Assembly: GCF_001280085.1 (NCBI RefSeq) | Contig: NZ_LGED01000204.1 | Coordinates: 62,001-126,000, forward strand | Origin: Saccharothrix sp. NRRL B-16348 | Lineage (GTDB): Bacteria > Actinomycetota > Actinomycetes > Mycobacteriales > Pseudonocardiaceae | Direction: 5' to 3' | Length of the DNA stretch: 64,000 nucleotides | The notes under the pieces: generated by a model | The model's database searches: none | What the model was told of the DNA's origin: nothing | The model's input: the letters and a program-made list of their open reading frames with translations, nothing else | Shown: piece by piece, positions 53,286 to 61,452 of the stretch | How the letters are laid out: every line of letters begins with the position of its first letter | How positions within the stretch are numbered: position 1 is the first letter of the stretch | Made by a program: the position numbers and the translations under genes

Positions 53286-54160
53286 CCCACGATTGTGCTC
53301 CCGGTCACGCTGCTGAGCACACCGGCCGACAGGGCGCGCCGGGCGTCCTCCCGGTACTTGAGGACCGCACCGAGCGTGATCGCCGCCGTTTCCGCGTCCA
53401 GTTCCGTCCGGCCCAGCGTGAGCAGGGCTTCCGCCCAGTCGAGGGACTCCGCGACACCCGGCGGTTTGAGGAGGTCGAGGTCGCGCAACCGCCGCACGGC
53501 TGACGCGACCTGGTGCGCGAGGCGTTCGGTGACGCCCGGCAGCCTGCGGCGGAGGATGGCGACCTCGCGGGCCAGGTCGGGGTGTTCCAGCCAGTGGTAG
53601 AGGCAGCGGCGCTTGAGCGCGTCGTGCACCTCGCGGGTGCGGTTGGACGTGAGGACGACCAGCGGCGGGGTGGTCGCGGTGATGCGGCCCAGTTCGGGAA
53701 TCGTCACCGAGTTCTCGCCGAGCACTTCGAGGAGGAACGCCTCGAACTCGTCGTCGGCCCGGTCCACTTCGTCCACGAGCAGTACGCACGGCGCGTCTTC
53801 GAGGGCTTGGAGGAGCGGGCGGGCGAGGAGGAAGCGGCGGGTGTAGAGGGAGGCTTCGGCCTGCTCGGCGTCGACGGGTCCGGCGGCTTCGAGGGCGCGC
53901 AGGTGCAGGAGCTGGCGCGGGAAGTCCCAGTCGTAGAGGGCTTGGGACGCGTCGATGCCCTCGTGGCACTGGAGCCGGATCAGGGGCAGGTCGAGGGCTC
54001 GGGCGAGCGCGAGGGCCAGGGACGTCTTGCCGGTGCCCGGCTCGCCTTCGCAGAACAGCGGCCGGTGCATGCGCAACGCCAGGTAGGCGGCGGTCGCGAT
54101 GCCCTGGTCGGGCAGGTAGCCGACGCGGTCCAGTTCGGCGACAAGCTCCTCCGGAGTCAC
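53282..54160 (-). CDS. MoxR-family AAA ATPase (CoxD-like)
   Basis: AAA+ ATPase of 292 residues. Walker A is FCEGEPGTGKTSLALALARA near residues 36-55, Walker B VLLVDEVDRADDEFEAFLLE near 124-143, and sensor 1 PLVVLTSNRTREV near 163; the C-terminal lid follows. MoxR with a VWA partner acts as a chaperone for metalloenzyme maturation. The GTG overlaps the araC stop (GTGA), and TAGGCT at minus-strand 54173-54168, 7 nt upstream, offers a second, leaderless route to expression independent of the araC transcript. Confidence 0.93.
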   Translation of the reverse strand: MTPEELVAELDRVGYLPDQGIATAAYLALRMHRPLFCEGEPGTGKTSLALALARALDLPLIRLQCHEGIDASQALYDWDFPRQLLHLRALEAAGPVDAEQAEASLYTRRFLLARPLLQALEDAPCVLLVDEVDRADDEFEAFLLEVLGENSVTIPELGRITATTPPLVVLTSNRTREVHDALKRRCLYHWLEHPDLAREVAILRRRLPGVTERLAHQVASAVRRLRDLDLLKPPGVAESLDWAEALLTLGRTELDAETAAITLGAVLKYREDARRALSAGVLSSVTGSTIVG

Positions 54161-55050
54161 AGGGTCGAGCCTAAGCGCCGGTAGCGGCCCGGTGCTGTGC
54201 CGTGGGCGCGCTTGAACGCGGCGGCGAAGGCGAACTCCGACGTGTAGCCGACCTGGCCGGCGATCCGCGCCAAAGGCTCGTCCGTGTCCCTCAGCAGGCG
54301 GGCGGCGGTGGTCATGCGCCACCACGTCAGGTAGGTCAGCGGTGGTTGGCCCACCAGCGCGGTGAAGCGCTTGGCGAACGGCGCGCGGGACAGGCCGGCG
54401 GTCGCGGCGAGGCCGGCCACCGTCCACGGGTGCGCGGGATCGCGGTGGACGTGGTGCAGGGCGGTGGCGATGACGGGGTCGTTGAGCGCGGCGGCCCAGC
54501 CGGTGGTCTCCGGGTTACCGGCGAACCACGTGCGCAGCAGGTAGAGCAGGAGCGTGTCGAGCAGCGCCGGGACGAGGGCGTCGGAGCCCAGGCGCGGGCG
54601 TTCGAGCTCGCCGGCGAGGAGGGTGACGGCGGCGTGCAGTTCGGGGCCGGAGACGAGCACGGTGTCCGGCAGGTCCCGCAGCAGCGGGTGGACGTGGTCC
54701 AGCTCGTACGCGCCGCACAACGTGACAGTGGTCGGGTTCGCGGGCACGGGGTGGTCGGCGGCGAAGTCCGGGTCGTTCGGGTCGCACGGCACGCTGGTCA
54801 CCGGCGTCGTGGGACTGCCCGCGAGCGCGTGGCCCCGGCCGTCGGGCAGGAACACGACGTCGCCCGCGCGCAGCTCGACCGGCTCGGCGTGATCACGCAG
54901 GAGCCAGCACGTGCCCTCCAGCACCACCTGGAACCCGGACGCGCCCGGCACCGGCGCGAACCGCTGCCCCCACGGCTCCTCCCACGCCACCCGCGCGGCG
55001 ACGGGCCGACCGGTGCGCATCACCGCGATCACGTCGCTGAGCACGTCCAC
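54157..55050 (-). CDS. AraC family regulator with cupin_6 domain
   Basis: Regulator of 297 residues. The N-terminal half is a cupin_6-like sensor (VVLEGTCWLLRDHAEPVELR, AGDVVFLPDGRGHALAG). The C-terminal double helix-turn-helix of AraC type is LAATAGLSRAPFAKRFTALV and IAGQVGYTSEFAFAAAFKRA, ending GTAPGRYRRLG. It heads the leftward molybdenum hydroxylase operon and diverges from a quinone oxidoreductase gene, with a 9-bp inverted repeat between them. TTTAAT with 7-nt spacing supports the GTG at 55048-55050 (leaderless). Confidence 0.92.
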   Translation of the reverse strand: MDVLSDVIAVMRTGRPVAARVAWEEPWGQRFAPVPGASGFQVVLEGTCWLLRDHAEPVELRAGDVVFLPDGRGHALAGSPTTPVTSVPCDPNDPDFAADHPVPANPTTVTLCGAYELDHVHPLLRDLPDTVLVSGPELHAAVTLLAGELERPRLGSDALVPALLDTLLLYLLRTWFAGNPETTGWAAALNDPVIATALHHVHRDPAHPWTVAGLAATAGLSRAPFAKRFTALVGQPPLTYLTWWRMTTAARLLRDTDEPLARIAGQVGYTSEFAFAAAFKRAHGTAPGRYRRLGSTL

Positions 55051-55098
55051 GAAGACGATTAAACATGAATGCAGGATCTCCAGACATGGATCGTCTTC
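55051..55098. promoter_or_regulatory. 9-bp inverted repeat in divergent promoter region
   Basis: Perfect repeats GAAGACGAT (55051-55059) and ATCGTCTTC (55090-55098) separated by 30 nt, immediately upstream of the araC start and overlapping its presumed -10 element. A looping or two-site operator for the AraC protein is plausible. Confidence 0.5.
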
Positions 55099-55109
55099 CG
55101 CGCCGGGCC

Positions 55110-55115
55110 TACGTT
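55110..55115 (+). promoter_or_regulatory. -10 box for the oxidoreductase gene (leaderless)
   Basis: TACGTT, then 7 nt, then the GTG start at 55123. Confidence 0.55.
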
Positions 55116-55122
55116 CGACACC

Positions 55123-55929
55123 GTGAAGAGCGCACGGATCCATGCACACGGTCGGCCGGACGTGATCGTGGTCGACGACGTCCCGATCCCCGAGCCCGGC
55201 CCGGGCGAGGTGCTGGTGGAGGTGGCCGCGACCTCGTTCAACCCGACCGAGGTCGCGGTGCGGGCGGGCGTGTTCGACCTCGCCCTGCCGCACACGCTGG
55301 GCTGGGACGTGGCCGGCACGGTCGCCGGCGAACCGGTGGTCGGCTGGATCGACGGCGCCGCGGCCGAGTACGCGGTCACCACCCCCGACCGACTCGTCCC
55401 CGCACCCCGCGCCATCCCGTTGGCCGATGCCGCCGTCCTCCCCCTGGCCGGGCTCAGCGCGTGGCAGATGGTGTTCGAGCACGGGCACGTCCGGCCGGGC
55501 CACCGGGTCCTGGTCAACGGCGCGGGCGGCGGCATCGGCGGGTTCGCGGTGCAGCTGGCCAAGCACGCGGGCGCGCACGTCACCGCCACCGCGTCCCCGC
55601 GCAGTGCCGACGTCGTGCGGGCGCTGGGCGCGGACGAGGTCGTCGGGTACGGGCCCACGGGGCGGTTCGACGTCGTCCTCAACCTCGTCGCGGACGCCGA
55701 AGTGGCCCGGCTGGGCGGCGTCGTCGTCTCCGCGACCCTGAGCGACGCGCCGGACGCCCACTTCGTCACCCGCTTCGACCCGGCGCAGCTCACCGCGCTC
55801 GTCGGCCTGGTCGACCGAGGTGTCGTCGTGGTCGACGTGTCCGAACGGCACGGCCTGGCCGACCTGCCGGAACTCCACCGCCGGGCCGAGGCGGGCGACC
55901 TCAGGGGCAAAGTCCTCGTGACACCCTGA
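55123..55929 (+). CDS. MDR-type NADPH:quinone oxidoreductase-like protein
   Basis: Medium-chain dehydrogenase/reductase of 268 residues without zinc-binding cysteines, so of the quinone-oxidoreductase type. The GroES-like half contains VPIPEPGPGEVLVEVAATSF; the Rossmann half contains HRVLVNGAGGGIGGFAVQLA (GxGxxG) and LGADEVVGYGPTG. It is about 50 residues shorter than typical members. It is transcribed divergently from the araC gene, a frequent partnership in which the AraC protein controls the reductase. Substrate unknown. Confidence 0.9.
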   Translation: MKSARIHAHGRPDVIVVDDVPIPEPGPGEVLVEVAATSFNPTEVAVRAGVFDLALPHTLGWDVAGTVAGEPVVGWIDGAAAEYAVTTPDRLVPAPRAIPLADAAVLPLAGLSAWQMVFEHGHVRPGHRVLVNGAGGGIGGFAVQLAKHAGAHVTATASPRSADVVRALGADEVVGYGPTGRFDVVLNLVADAEVARLGGVVVSATLSDAPDAHFVTRFDPAQLTALVGLVDRGVVVVDVSERHGLADLPELHRRAEAGDLRGKVLVTP

Positions 55930-56001
55930 GAGCAGGGCTCCGGGTGAAGTCAGGGTGCGTCCCCGATGCCCCGAAGACCCCTTGCGGCGCACTCTTGGGA
56001 C

Positions 56002-56223
56002 ATGACGAACGACGTGCTCAACCAAGCCACCGACAAGGTCAAGAAGCTCCGCCGCAGCCGGACCGACAAGATGGTCGCGGGCGTGTGCGGCGGCGTCGCC
56101 AAGCTGCTCGGCGTGGACGCGGCGCTGGTCCGCATCCTGCTGGTCGCCGCCACCCTCTTCGGGTTCGGCGCCGGCGCGATCCTCTACCTCGCCTGCTGGA
56201 TCCTCATGCCCGAAGAGGCCTGA
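56002..56223 (+). CDS. PspC domain membrane protein
   Basis: Small membrane protein of 73 residues with a PspC domain: RRSRTDKMVAGVCGGVAKLL, DAALVRILLVAATLFGFGAG and AILYLACWILMPEE, the usual single-helix-hairpin form. PspC proteins are linked to envelope stress, here without pspA nearby. The ATG at 56002 is preceded by a Gly/Pro-poor spacer; no clear ribosome site is seen. It converges with the GH20 gene, its stop being adjacent to the GH20 stop. Confidence 0.92.
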   Translation: MTNDVLNQATDKVKKLRRSRTDKMVAGVCGGVAKLLGVDAALVRILLVAATLFGFGAGAILYLACWILMPEEA

Positions 56224-57573
56224 TCACCGCGGATGACCGGGCACGCCCGGGAGCGCCTGCCACGGCCGGGGGCCGTCCAGGGGGCGGTACTCGACGCCGA
56301 GCGCGTCGAGCCGCGGCAGGTGGTGCTCGGCCAGCCGGGTCAGGAACTCCGCCACGTCACGTCCGGCGGGGCTCCAGACGACCTCGGCGAACGCGCTCAG
56401 CCGGGGGAACGCGGCGTAGTCGAGGCGCCGCGGCGAGTCGAGGTGTTCGGTCCACAGGTTCGCCTGCGCGCCGAGCACCCGGTCCGCGGCCGCGGGCTCG
56501 TACCGGTAGACGTCCTCCAGGGTCGTGACGGTGCCGACGGGGATCGGCTCGTCGGGGTGGTCGGACTGCCGGTAGTCCAGGTAGACGTGCTTTTCAGGGC
56601 ACATCACCACGTCGTGGCCGCGGTCCAGCGCGGTCAGGCCGGCTTCCTCGCCGCGCCACGACGCGACGATCGTGCGGGTCGGCAGGGGTCCGACGCCGAG
56701 CACCTCGTCCCACCCGAACGGCCGCCGCCCCCGTCGGTGCAGGTGTTGGGCGATGCGGCGGACGAACCGGCCGTCGCCGCCCTCGGCCTCGTCCCCGCCC
56801 AGCCCGACGACCTCGGACGGGAACACGTCCAGCAGCTCGTCGAACACCTGCCGGTAGAAGTCCACTGTGGACTCGTCGGCCCGCAGCACGTTCGGGTTGA
56901 TCCCCCAGTCCGTCCACACGCCGCCGCCGGACACACCCAGCTCCGGGTACGCCGCGATGGCCGCCTGGCCGTGCCCCGGCACGTCGATCTCCGGCACCAC
57001 CGCGATGTGCCGCTGCGCCGCGTACGCGACGACTTCCCGCAGGTCGTCCTGGGTGTAGTAGCCGCCGTGGGGCCGCCCGGCCATCCCGCCGGCACGCCGG
57101 TCGCCGAACCGCGAGTCGGGCCGCCAGCCGCCGACCTCGTGCAGCCGGGGGAACTTCCGGGACTCGAACCGCCAACCCTGGTCGTCGGTCAGGTGCAGGT
57201 GCAGGACGTTCAGCTTGTGCACGGCCAGCAGGTCGACGTACCGCAGCAGGTCGTGCTTGGGCAGGAAGTGCCGCGCCACGTCGAGCATCACGCCGCGCCA
57301 CGCGAACCGCGGGTGGTCCTCGATCTCGCACACCGGCAGCGTCACCACGCCGGGAGGCACCGCGCGGAACGCCGCCGGGCCGCTCAGCTGCCGCAACGTC
57401 TGCCGCGCGTAGAACTCCCCGGCGTCGTCGGACGCCGAAACCCGCACGCCGGCCGCGGACACCGACAGCCGGTACCCCTCGGCGGGTCCGGCCTCCCGCG
57501 TGACCTGGAACGTGCCGTCGAACGGCACCTCACCGTCACCGCGGGCGAACGACACGGGACGCGGCAGGATCAC
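56224..57573 (-). CDS. Beta-N-acetylhexosaminidase, GH20
   Basis: Glycoside hydrolase family 20 enzyme of 449 residues, without a signal peptide and so cytoplasmic. The N-terminal domain 2 is followed by a TIM barrel beginning FAWRGVMLDVARHFLPKHDL; the substrate-assisted catalytic pair is in EVVGLGGDEAEGGDGRFVRR (Asp-Glu near residue 252), and other sugar-site motifs are LHLTDDQGWRFE and VPEIDVPGHGQAA. It would cleave imported chitobiose or N-acetylglucosamine conjugates. The GTG overlaps the stop of the upstream permease gene. A GH20 gene at the end of a sugar ABC operon matches the das organisation. Confidence 0.95.
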   Translation of the reverse strand: MILPRPVSFARGDGEVPFDGTFQVTREAGPAEGYRLSVSAAGVRVSASDDAGEFYARQTLRQLSGPAAFRAVPPGVVTLPVCEIEDHPRFAWRGVMLDVARHFLPKHDLLRYVDLLAVHKLNVLHLHLTDDQGWRFESRKFPRLHEVGGWRPDSRFGDRRAGGMAGRPHGGYYTQDDLREVVAYAAQRHIAVVPEIDVPGHGQAAIAAYPELGVSGGGVWTDWGINPNVLRADESTVDFYRQVFDELLDVFPSEVVGLGGDEAEGGDGRFVRRIAQHLHRRGRRPFGWDEVLGVGPLPTRTIVASWRGEEAGLTALDRGHDVVMCPEKHVYLDYRQSDHPDEPIPVGTVTTLEDVYRYEPAAADRVLGAQANLWTEHLDSPRRLDYAAFPRLSAFAEVVWSPAGRDVAEFLTRLAEHHLPRLDALGVEYRPLDGPRPWQALPGVPGHPR

Positions 57574-58415
57574 GACTTCACCGCCCCGGCCAGGCCCGCG
57601 ACCAACCGGCGCTGCACCAGGATGAAGAACACCAGCACCGGGATCGTCATCAACGTCGAACCGGCCATGATCGCCCCCCAGTCGTTCTGATCGGGTTTCA
57701 CGAACACCTGCAGCGCCAGCGGCAGCGTCTGGTTCTCCGCCGCCGAGATGATGAACGTCTTCGCGAACAGGAAATCATTCCACGCGTGGATGAACGACAG
57801 CACGCTGGTCGCCACCAGACCGGGCGCCACCAGCGGGAACAGCACCTGCCACAGGAAGCGGAAGCGGGACGCGCCGTCCAGCGTCGCCGCCTCCTCCAGC
57901 TCCACCGGCACGGCCGCGACGAACCCGCGCAGCATCCAGATCGCGAACGGCAGGCTGAACGCGAGGTGCACCAGCACCAGCGAGCCGAGGTGGTTCAGCC
58001 CGAACACCGGCGCCACGTCCCGCACCGACTGCATGAGGAAGAACAGCGGGATGGTCAACGCCTCGACCGGCACCATCTGCACCACCAGCAGCATGATCAG
58101 CATCGTGGTGCGGCCGCGGAACCGGAACCGGGTCAGCGCGGTGGCCGCCAGGAACGAGATCAGCAGGCTGAGCAGCACCACCGCGACCGCCACCACCACG
58201 CTGTTGAGCAGGTAGCGGCCGAAGCTCTGCACGGTCAACGCGCGCACGAAGCTGTCGAGCGTCGGCGCGAGCGTCCACGGCCTCGGGTCGGCCGAGATCA
58301 CCTCCGACTCGGGCTTCACCGCCGTCAACGCCATCCAGTACAGCGGGAACGCCACCACGGCCGCGACGACGACCGTGACCGCTTCCGCCAGCCCCCGCGA
58401 CACCCGCCGGTTCAC
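57570..58415 (-). CDS. Sugar ABC transporter permease (MalG-like)
   Basis: Inner-membrane permease of 281 residues with six TM helices and the EAA motif LEEAATLDGASRFRFLWQVL near residue 190, where it contacts the shared ATPase. It belongs to the CUT1 family (MalG/DasC-like). No ATP-binding subunit gene is in the operon, as in Streptomyces das, where MsiK serves several transporters. The GTG at 58413-58415 has GGGAGG upstream and overlaps the stop of the other permease gene. Confidence 0.94.
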   Translation of the reverse strand: MNRRVSRGLAEAVTVVVAAVVAFPLYWMALTAVKPESEVISADPRPWTLAPTLDSFVRALTVQSFGRYLLNSVVVAVAVVLLSLLISFLAATALTRFRFRGRTTMLIMLLVVQMVPVEALTIPLFFLMQSVRDVAPVFGLNHLGSLVLVHLAFSLPFAIWMLRGFVAAVPVELEEAATLDGASRFRFLWQVLFPLVAPGLVATSVLSFIHAWNDFLFAKTFIISAAENQTLPLALQVFVKPDQNDWGAIMAGSTLMTIPVLVFFILVQRRLVAGLAGAVKS

Positions 58416-59305
58416 AGCGCCTCCCCGCTCCGCCGCAGCGCACGCAGGTAGCCGAGGGTGACGAGCAGCAGCAACACCGTCGTCACCACGCCGATGCTCG
58501 CGCCCAGCCCGTACTCGGAGGCGGCGAACGCCTGCTGGTAGGCGTAGACGTTGAGCACCAGGTTGCGGCCCGCGATGCCGCCGCCGTTGGTCATGATGTA
58601 GATCTGGGTGAACACCTTGAAGTCCCAGATGATCGACTGGATCGTCACCACGATCAGCAGCGGCCGCAGCAGCGGCAGGATCACGCTGGTCGCCGTCCTG
58701 GTCGTGGACGCGCCGTCCAGCGCGGCGGCCTCCAGCACCTCGCCCGGGATCGCCTTGATCCCCGCGTACAGGGTGACCATGACGAACGGGAACGAGCACC
58801 AGATCACCTGCGCCGCGACCAGCCCGAACGCCAACCACTTGTCGTAGGTCCAGGACAGCCCGGTGGTGCCGAGCACCTCGTTGACGAACCCGAAGTTGGC
58901 GTCGAACAGGAACAGCCAGATCGTGGACCCGGCCACCGTCGGCGTCGCCCACGCGCCGAGCGCGGCCAGGAACAGCGCCATCCGCGCCCACGTGCGGACC
59001 CTGGTGGCCAGCACCGCGAGCGCGGCGCCGACCAGCAGGGTGCCGACCACGCACACCGCGGCGAACCCGACCGTCTGCCCGAGCACGGCCCAGAACCTGC
59101 TCTGCGACAGCAGGGTCGCGTAGTTGCCCAGGCCGAGGAAGGTCAGCGGCGCGCCACCGCTGACCTGCTCCTGGCCGTAGTCGAACAGGGAGATCAGCAC
59201 GAGCTGGTAGATCGGGTAGCCCATCAGCCCGACCAGCACCAGCAGCGCCGGGACGAGGTAGGCGAACGCGATCCGCCCGTCGCCCTTGGCCGTCCGCATC
59301 GTCAC
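58412..59305 (-). CDS. Sugar ABC transporter permease (MalF-like)
   Basis: Permease of 297 residues, CUT1 family, MalF/DasB-like, with six TM helices and the EAA loop VLEAAALDGASTTRTATSVI near residue 205. It pairs with the MalG-like permease to form the membrane channel. It starts GTG ACG ATG; the GTG overlaps the binding-protein stop (GTGA), and the ATG two codons later is an alternative. Confidence 0.94.
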   Translation of the reverse strand: MTMRTAKGDGRIAFAYLVPALLVLVGLMGYPIYQLVLISLFDYGQEQVSGGAPLTFLGLGNYATLLSQSRFWAVLGQTVGFAAVCVVGTLLVGAALAVLATRVRTWARMALFLAALGAWATPTVAGSTIWLFLFDANFGFVNEVLGTTGLSWTYDKWLAFGLVAAQVIWCSFPFVMVTLYAGIKAIPGEVLEAAALDGASTTRTATSVILPLLRPLLIVVTIQSIIWDFKVFTQIYIMTNGGGIAGRNLVLNVYAYQQAFAASEYGLGASIGVVTTVLLLLVTLGYLRALRRSGEAL

Positions 59306-60576
59306 GAGCCGAAGGCGGCGTTCATCTGGTCGGCCGCGTCCTCGGCGGCCTTGTCGAGGTCTTCGCCACCGGCGGCGACCTGCTGCAACAGCGTGGGCAG
59401 CACGGCCTGGGCGTCGATCTTGGCCCAGTTCGGGGTGACCGGCACGAACCGCGTGCCCGCCTCCAGGGTCTCGATGAACGGCTCCAGCACCGGGTTGGCC
59501 TTCGCCACCTCGGCCTGCACGTCGCCGAACGTCGGCAGGTTGCCCATCGCGTCGAACATCTTCCGCTGGTACTCCTTGCCGCCCAGCAGCCGCACGAACT
59601 GGTTGGCCAGCGTCCTGCGCTCGCTGCCCTTCATCACCCCGAGCAGGTTGCCGCCCGCGAACGCCGGCGCGATCTCACCGGCCTTCTTGCCCGGCAGCGG
59701 CACGACCGCGTACTTGCCCGCGGCGGTGGAGGCGTCGACCGACTTGCGGTTGAAGTCGCCGCCGACGACCATCGCCGCCTTGCCCGCGCGGAACGCCTCG
59801 ACGCTGGCGTCGCCGCCGTTGCCCGCGCACTGGGCCGGCGGGCAGATGTCGTCCGCGATCAGCTCGGTGTACTGGCGCAGGCCCGCCTTGGACTCGGCGC
59901 TGTCGATCGCGGCGACGTACTTGTCGCCGTCCTTGCGGGCGATGTCGCCGCCGTTGGCCCAGACGAACGGCATCGCGCCGTAGGTGTACTTGCCGCCCGC
60001 GGAGATGCCGAGCAGGTCCGGTTTGGCGGCGCGGATCCGGCGGGCGAGCGGCGCGATCTCGTCCAACGTGGCCGGTGGCTGGAGGTTCAGCTCCTGGAAG
60101 ACGTCGGTGCGGTAGTAGAGCGCGCGCACGCCGACGTACCAGGGCACGCCGTAGACCTTGCCGTCCACCTTGCCGGTGTCGAGGACGGCGGGCAGCAGGT
60201 CCTTCGCCTCGGGCCAGTCGCCGAGGTCGAGGTCGGCGAACCCGCCGCCCGCGACGTAGCCCGCCAGGTCGGTGTTGCCGAACTCGGCGACGTCGGGCGC
60301 GCTCTTGGGGTCGCTGAACGCGGCCTTGAACCGCTCGGCGCGGGTCTGCACCTGGATGTACTGGACGTCGACCGTGACGCCTTGGTGCGCCTGCTCGAAC
60401 TCGGTGATCGCCTCCTTGACGACCGCTTCCTTCGGACCCCGGTTGACCTCGTCGAACAGCCAGACCCTCAGCTGCCCCGCCTGCTCGTCACCACCGGTGG
60501 GCGCCGAGCCGGACTGGACCGGGGCGCACCCGGCCAGCACGACGGCGCCCACGACGGCTGCTACTGCGAACCGCAT
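59302..60576 (-). CDS. Sugar ABC transporter substrate-binding lipoprotein
   Basis: Lipoprotein of 424 residues, first gene of the sugar operon. The signal is MRFAVAAVVGAVVLAGC, with lipidation at C17. The mature protein is a CUT1 binding protein: LRVWLFDEVNRGPKEAVVKE, VDVQYIQVQTRAERFKAAFS and GKVYGVPWYVGVRALYYRT. The genomic context (GH20 enzyme, no ATPase, DasR-like operators) points to chitobiose or N-acetylglucosamine oligosaccharides, as for DasA; this is inference. ATG 60576 is chosen; a GTG three codons earlier is possible. Confidence 0.93.
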   Translation of the reverse strand: MRFAVAAVVGAVVLAGCAPVQSGSAPTGGDEQAGQLRVWLFDEVNRGPKEAVVKEAITEFEQAHQGVTVDVQYIQVQTRAERFKAAFSDPKSAPDVAEFGNTDLAGYVAGGGFADLDLGDWPEAKDLLPAVLDTGKVDGKVYGVPWYVGVRALYYRTDVFQELNLQPPATLDEIAPLARRIRAAKPDLLGISAGGKYTYGAMPFVWANGGDIARKDGDKYVAAIDSAESKAGLRQYTELIADDICPPAQCAGNGGDASVEAFRAGKAAMVVGGDFNRKSVDASTAAGKYAVVPLPGKKAGEIAPAFAGGNLLGVMKGSERRTLANQFVRLLGGKEYQRKMFDAMGNLPTFGDVQAEVAKANPVLEPFIETLEAGTRFVPVTPNWAKIDAQAVLPTLLQQVAAGGEDLDKAAEDAADQMNAAFGS

Positions 60577-60601
60577 CTCGCCCACCCTTCAGGTGTCCCG
60601 T

Positions 60602-60618
60602 GTTGCGTGATGTGCAAC
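60602..60618. promoter_or_regulatory. GTTGC-N7-GCAAC inverted repeat in the operon leader
   Basis: GTTGC (60602-60606) and GCAAC (60614-60618) lie between the predicted start point and the binding-protein gene. It may be a second operator or a small hairpin; no regulator can be assigned. Confidence 0.4.
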
Positions 60619-60663
60619 GGCTATTTCACGGGAAGCAACGGCGATGCTAATGTCCGCGGCGGC

Positions 60664-60679
60664 AAGGGTCTAGACCAGA
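60664..60679. promoter_or_regulatory. DasR-type operator (dre) upstream of the sugar operon
   Basis: The minus strand reads TCTGGTCTAGACCCTT, matching the Streptomyces dre consensus ACTGGTCTAGACCACT at 13 of 16 positions, with the perfect core GGTCTAGACC (60667-60676). It lies about 90 nt before the binding-protein ATG and overlaps the -35 position of a -10-like TAGCAT at 60644-60649. It also contains the stop codon of cutC. Confidence 0.75.
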
Positions 60680-61323
60680 TTCGCCCAGGTCCGGACGGCG
60701 TCGGCGGACACCGGGGCGTCCCAGCCGCCTGGCCGCACCGCGCCGCCGACGTGGAACCCCGTGACGCCAACGGCTTTCAGCGGCGCGACGTGCTCGGCCT
60801 TGAGCCCGCCGCCCACCAGCAGCCGGACCGGGTCCTGCCGTGCGGCCAACCGTGCCAGCACCCCGAGGCCGTCGGCGACGCCGCGCGCGCTGCCGGCCGC
60901 GAGCACCGTGTCGCAGCCCAGTCCACCCACGACGGTCCACGCCGCCTCGGGGTCCGCCGAGTTGTCCAGCGCCCGGTGGAACGTCCACGCGCACCCGTCC
61001 AACTCGGCGACCAGCGCCGCGCACGCCGCCTCGTCCACCCGCCCGTCGGCGCCGAGGAAGCCGAGCACGAACTCCGTCGCGCCCGCCGCGCGCAGCGCCG
61101 CCGCGGCACGCCGCAGCCCGGCCAGGTCGCCGGGCGCGAAACCGGGCGCGTCGCGCAGCATGACCCGGACCGGCAGGTCGGTCGCGGAGAGCACGTCCCG
61201 CAGCACGGCGACCGGCGGCGTCAGCCCGTCCGCGGCCATGTCGACGGTGAGTTCCAGCCGGTGCGCGCCGCCGGCCTGCGCGGCCTCGGCGTCGACGGCG
61301 TCCAGTGCGATGACCTCGAGCAT
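60670..61323 (-). CDS. cutC: CutC family protein
   Basis: TIM-barrel protein of 217 residues of the CutC family: LEVIALDAVDAEAAQAGGAH, RLELTVDMAADGLTPPVAVL and the late VGGGLKAEHVAPLKAVGVTG. The family was linked to copper homeostasis, but the evidence is weak and a sugar-enzyme role has been suggested. Placement ahead of a das-like operon, with DasR-like sites at both ends, favours a role in amino-sugar metabolism here. ATG 61323 is preferred over an ATG four codons earlier because TATGGT lies 7 nt upstream of it (leaderless). Confidence 0.9.
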   Translation of the reverse strand: MLEVIALDAVDAEAAQAGGAHRLELTVDMAADGLTPPVAVLRDVLSATDLPVRVMLRDAPGFAPGDLAGLRRAAAALRAAGATEFVLGFLGADGRVDEAACAALVAELDGCAWTFHRALDNSADPEAAWTVVGGLGCDTVLAAGSARGVADGLGVLARLAARQDPVRLLVGGGLKAEHVAPLKAVGVTGFHVGGAVRPGGWDAPVSADAVRTWANLV

Positions 61324-61336
61324 GGTCTGGACCATA
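61321..61336. promoter_or_regulatory. DasR-like operator and -10 box at the cutC start
   Basis: TGGTCTGGACCA at 61323-61334 matches the dre core TGGTCTAGACCA at 11 of 12 positions. It coincides with the leaderless -10 box of cutC (TATGGT, minus strand, 61331-61336), so binding would block transcription. Confidence 0.6.
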
Positions 61337-61452
61337 GCCCGCGAGCGGCCGTCGTCGTCAGGAGTGAACTGTTAAAACGACCGCATGTATCTCGCGTAGA
61401 ACTACTCACTCCTTACCTAATGACCGGTCCTCACCCCGACTGAGGAGGCCGC

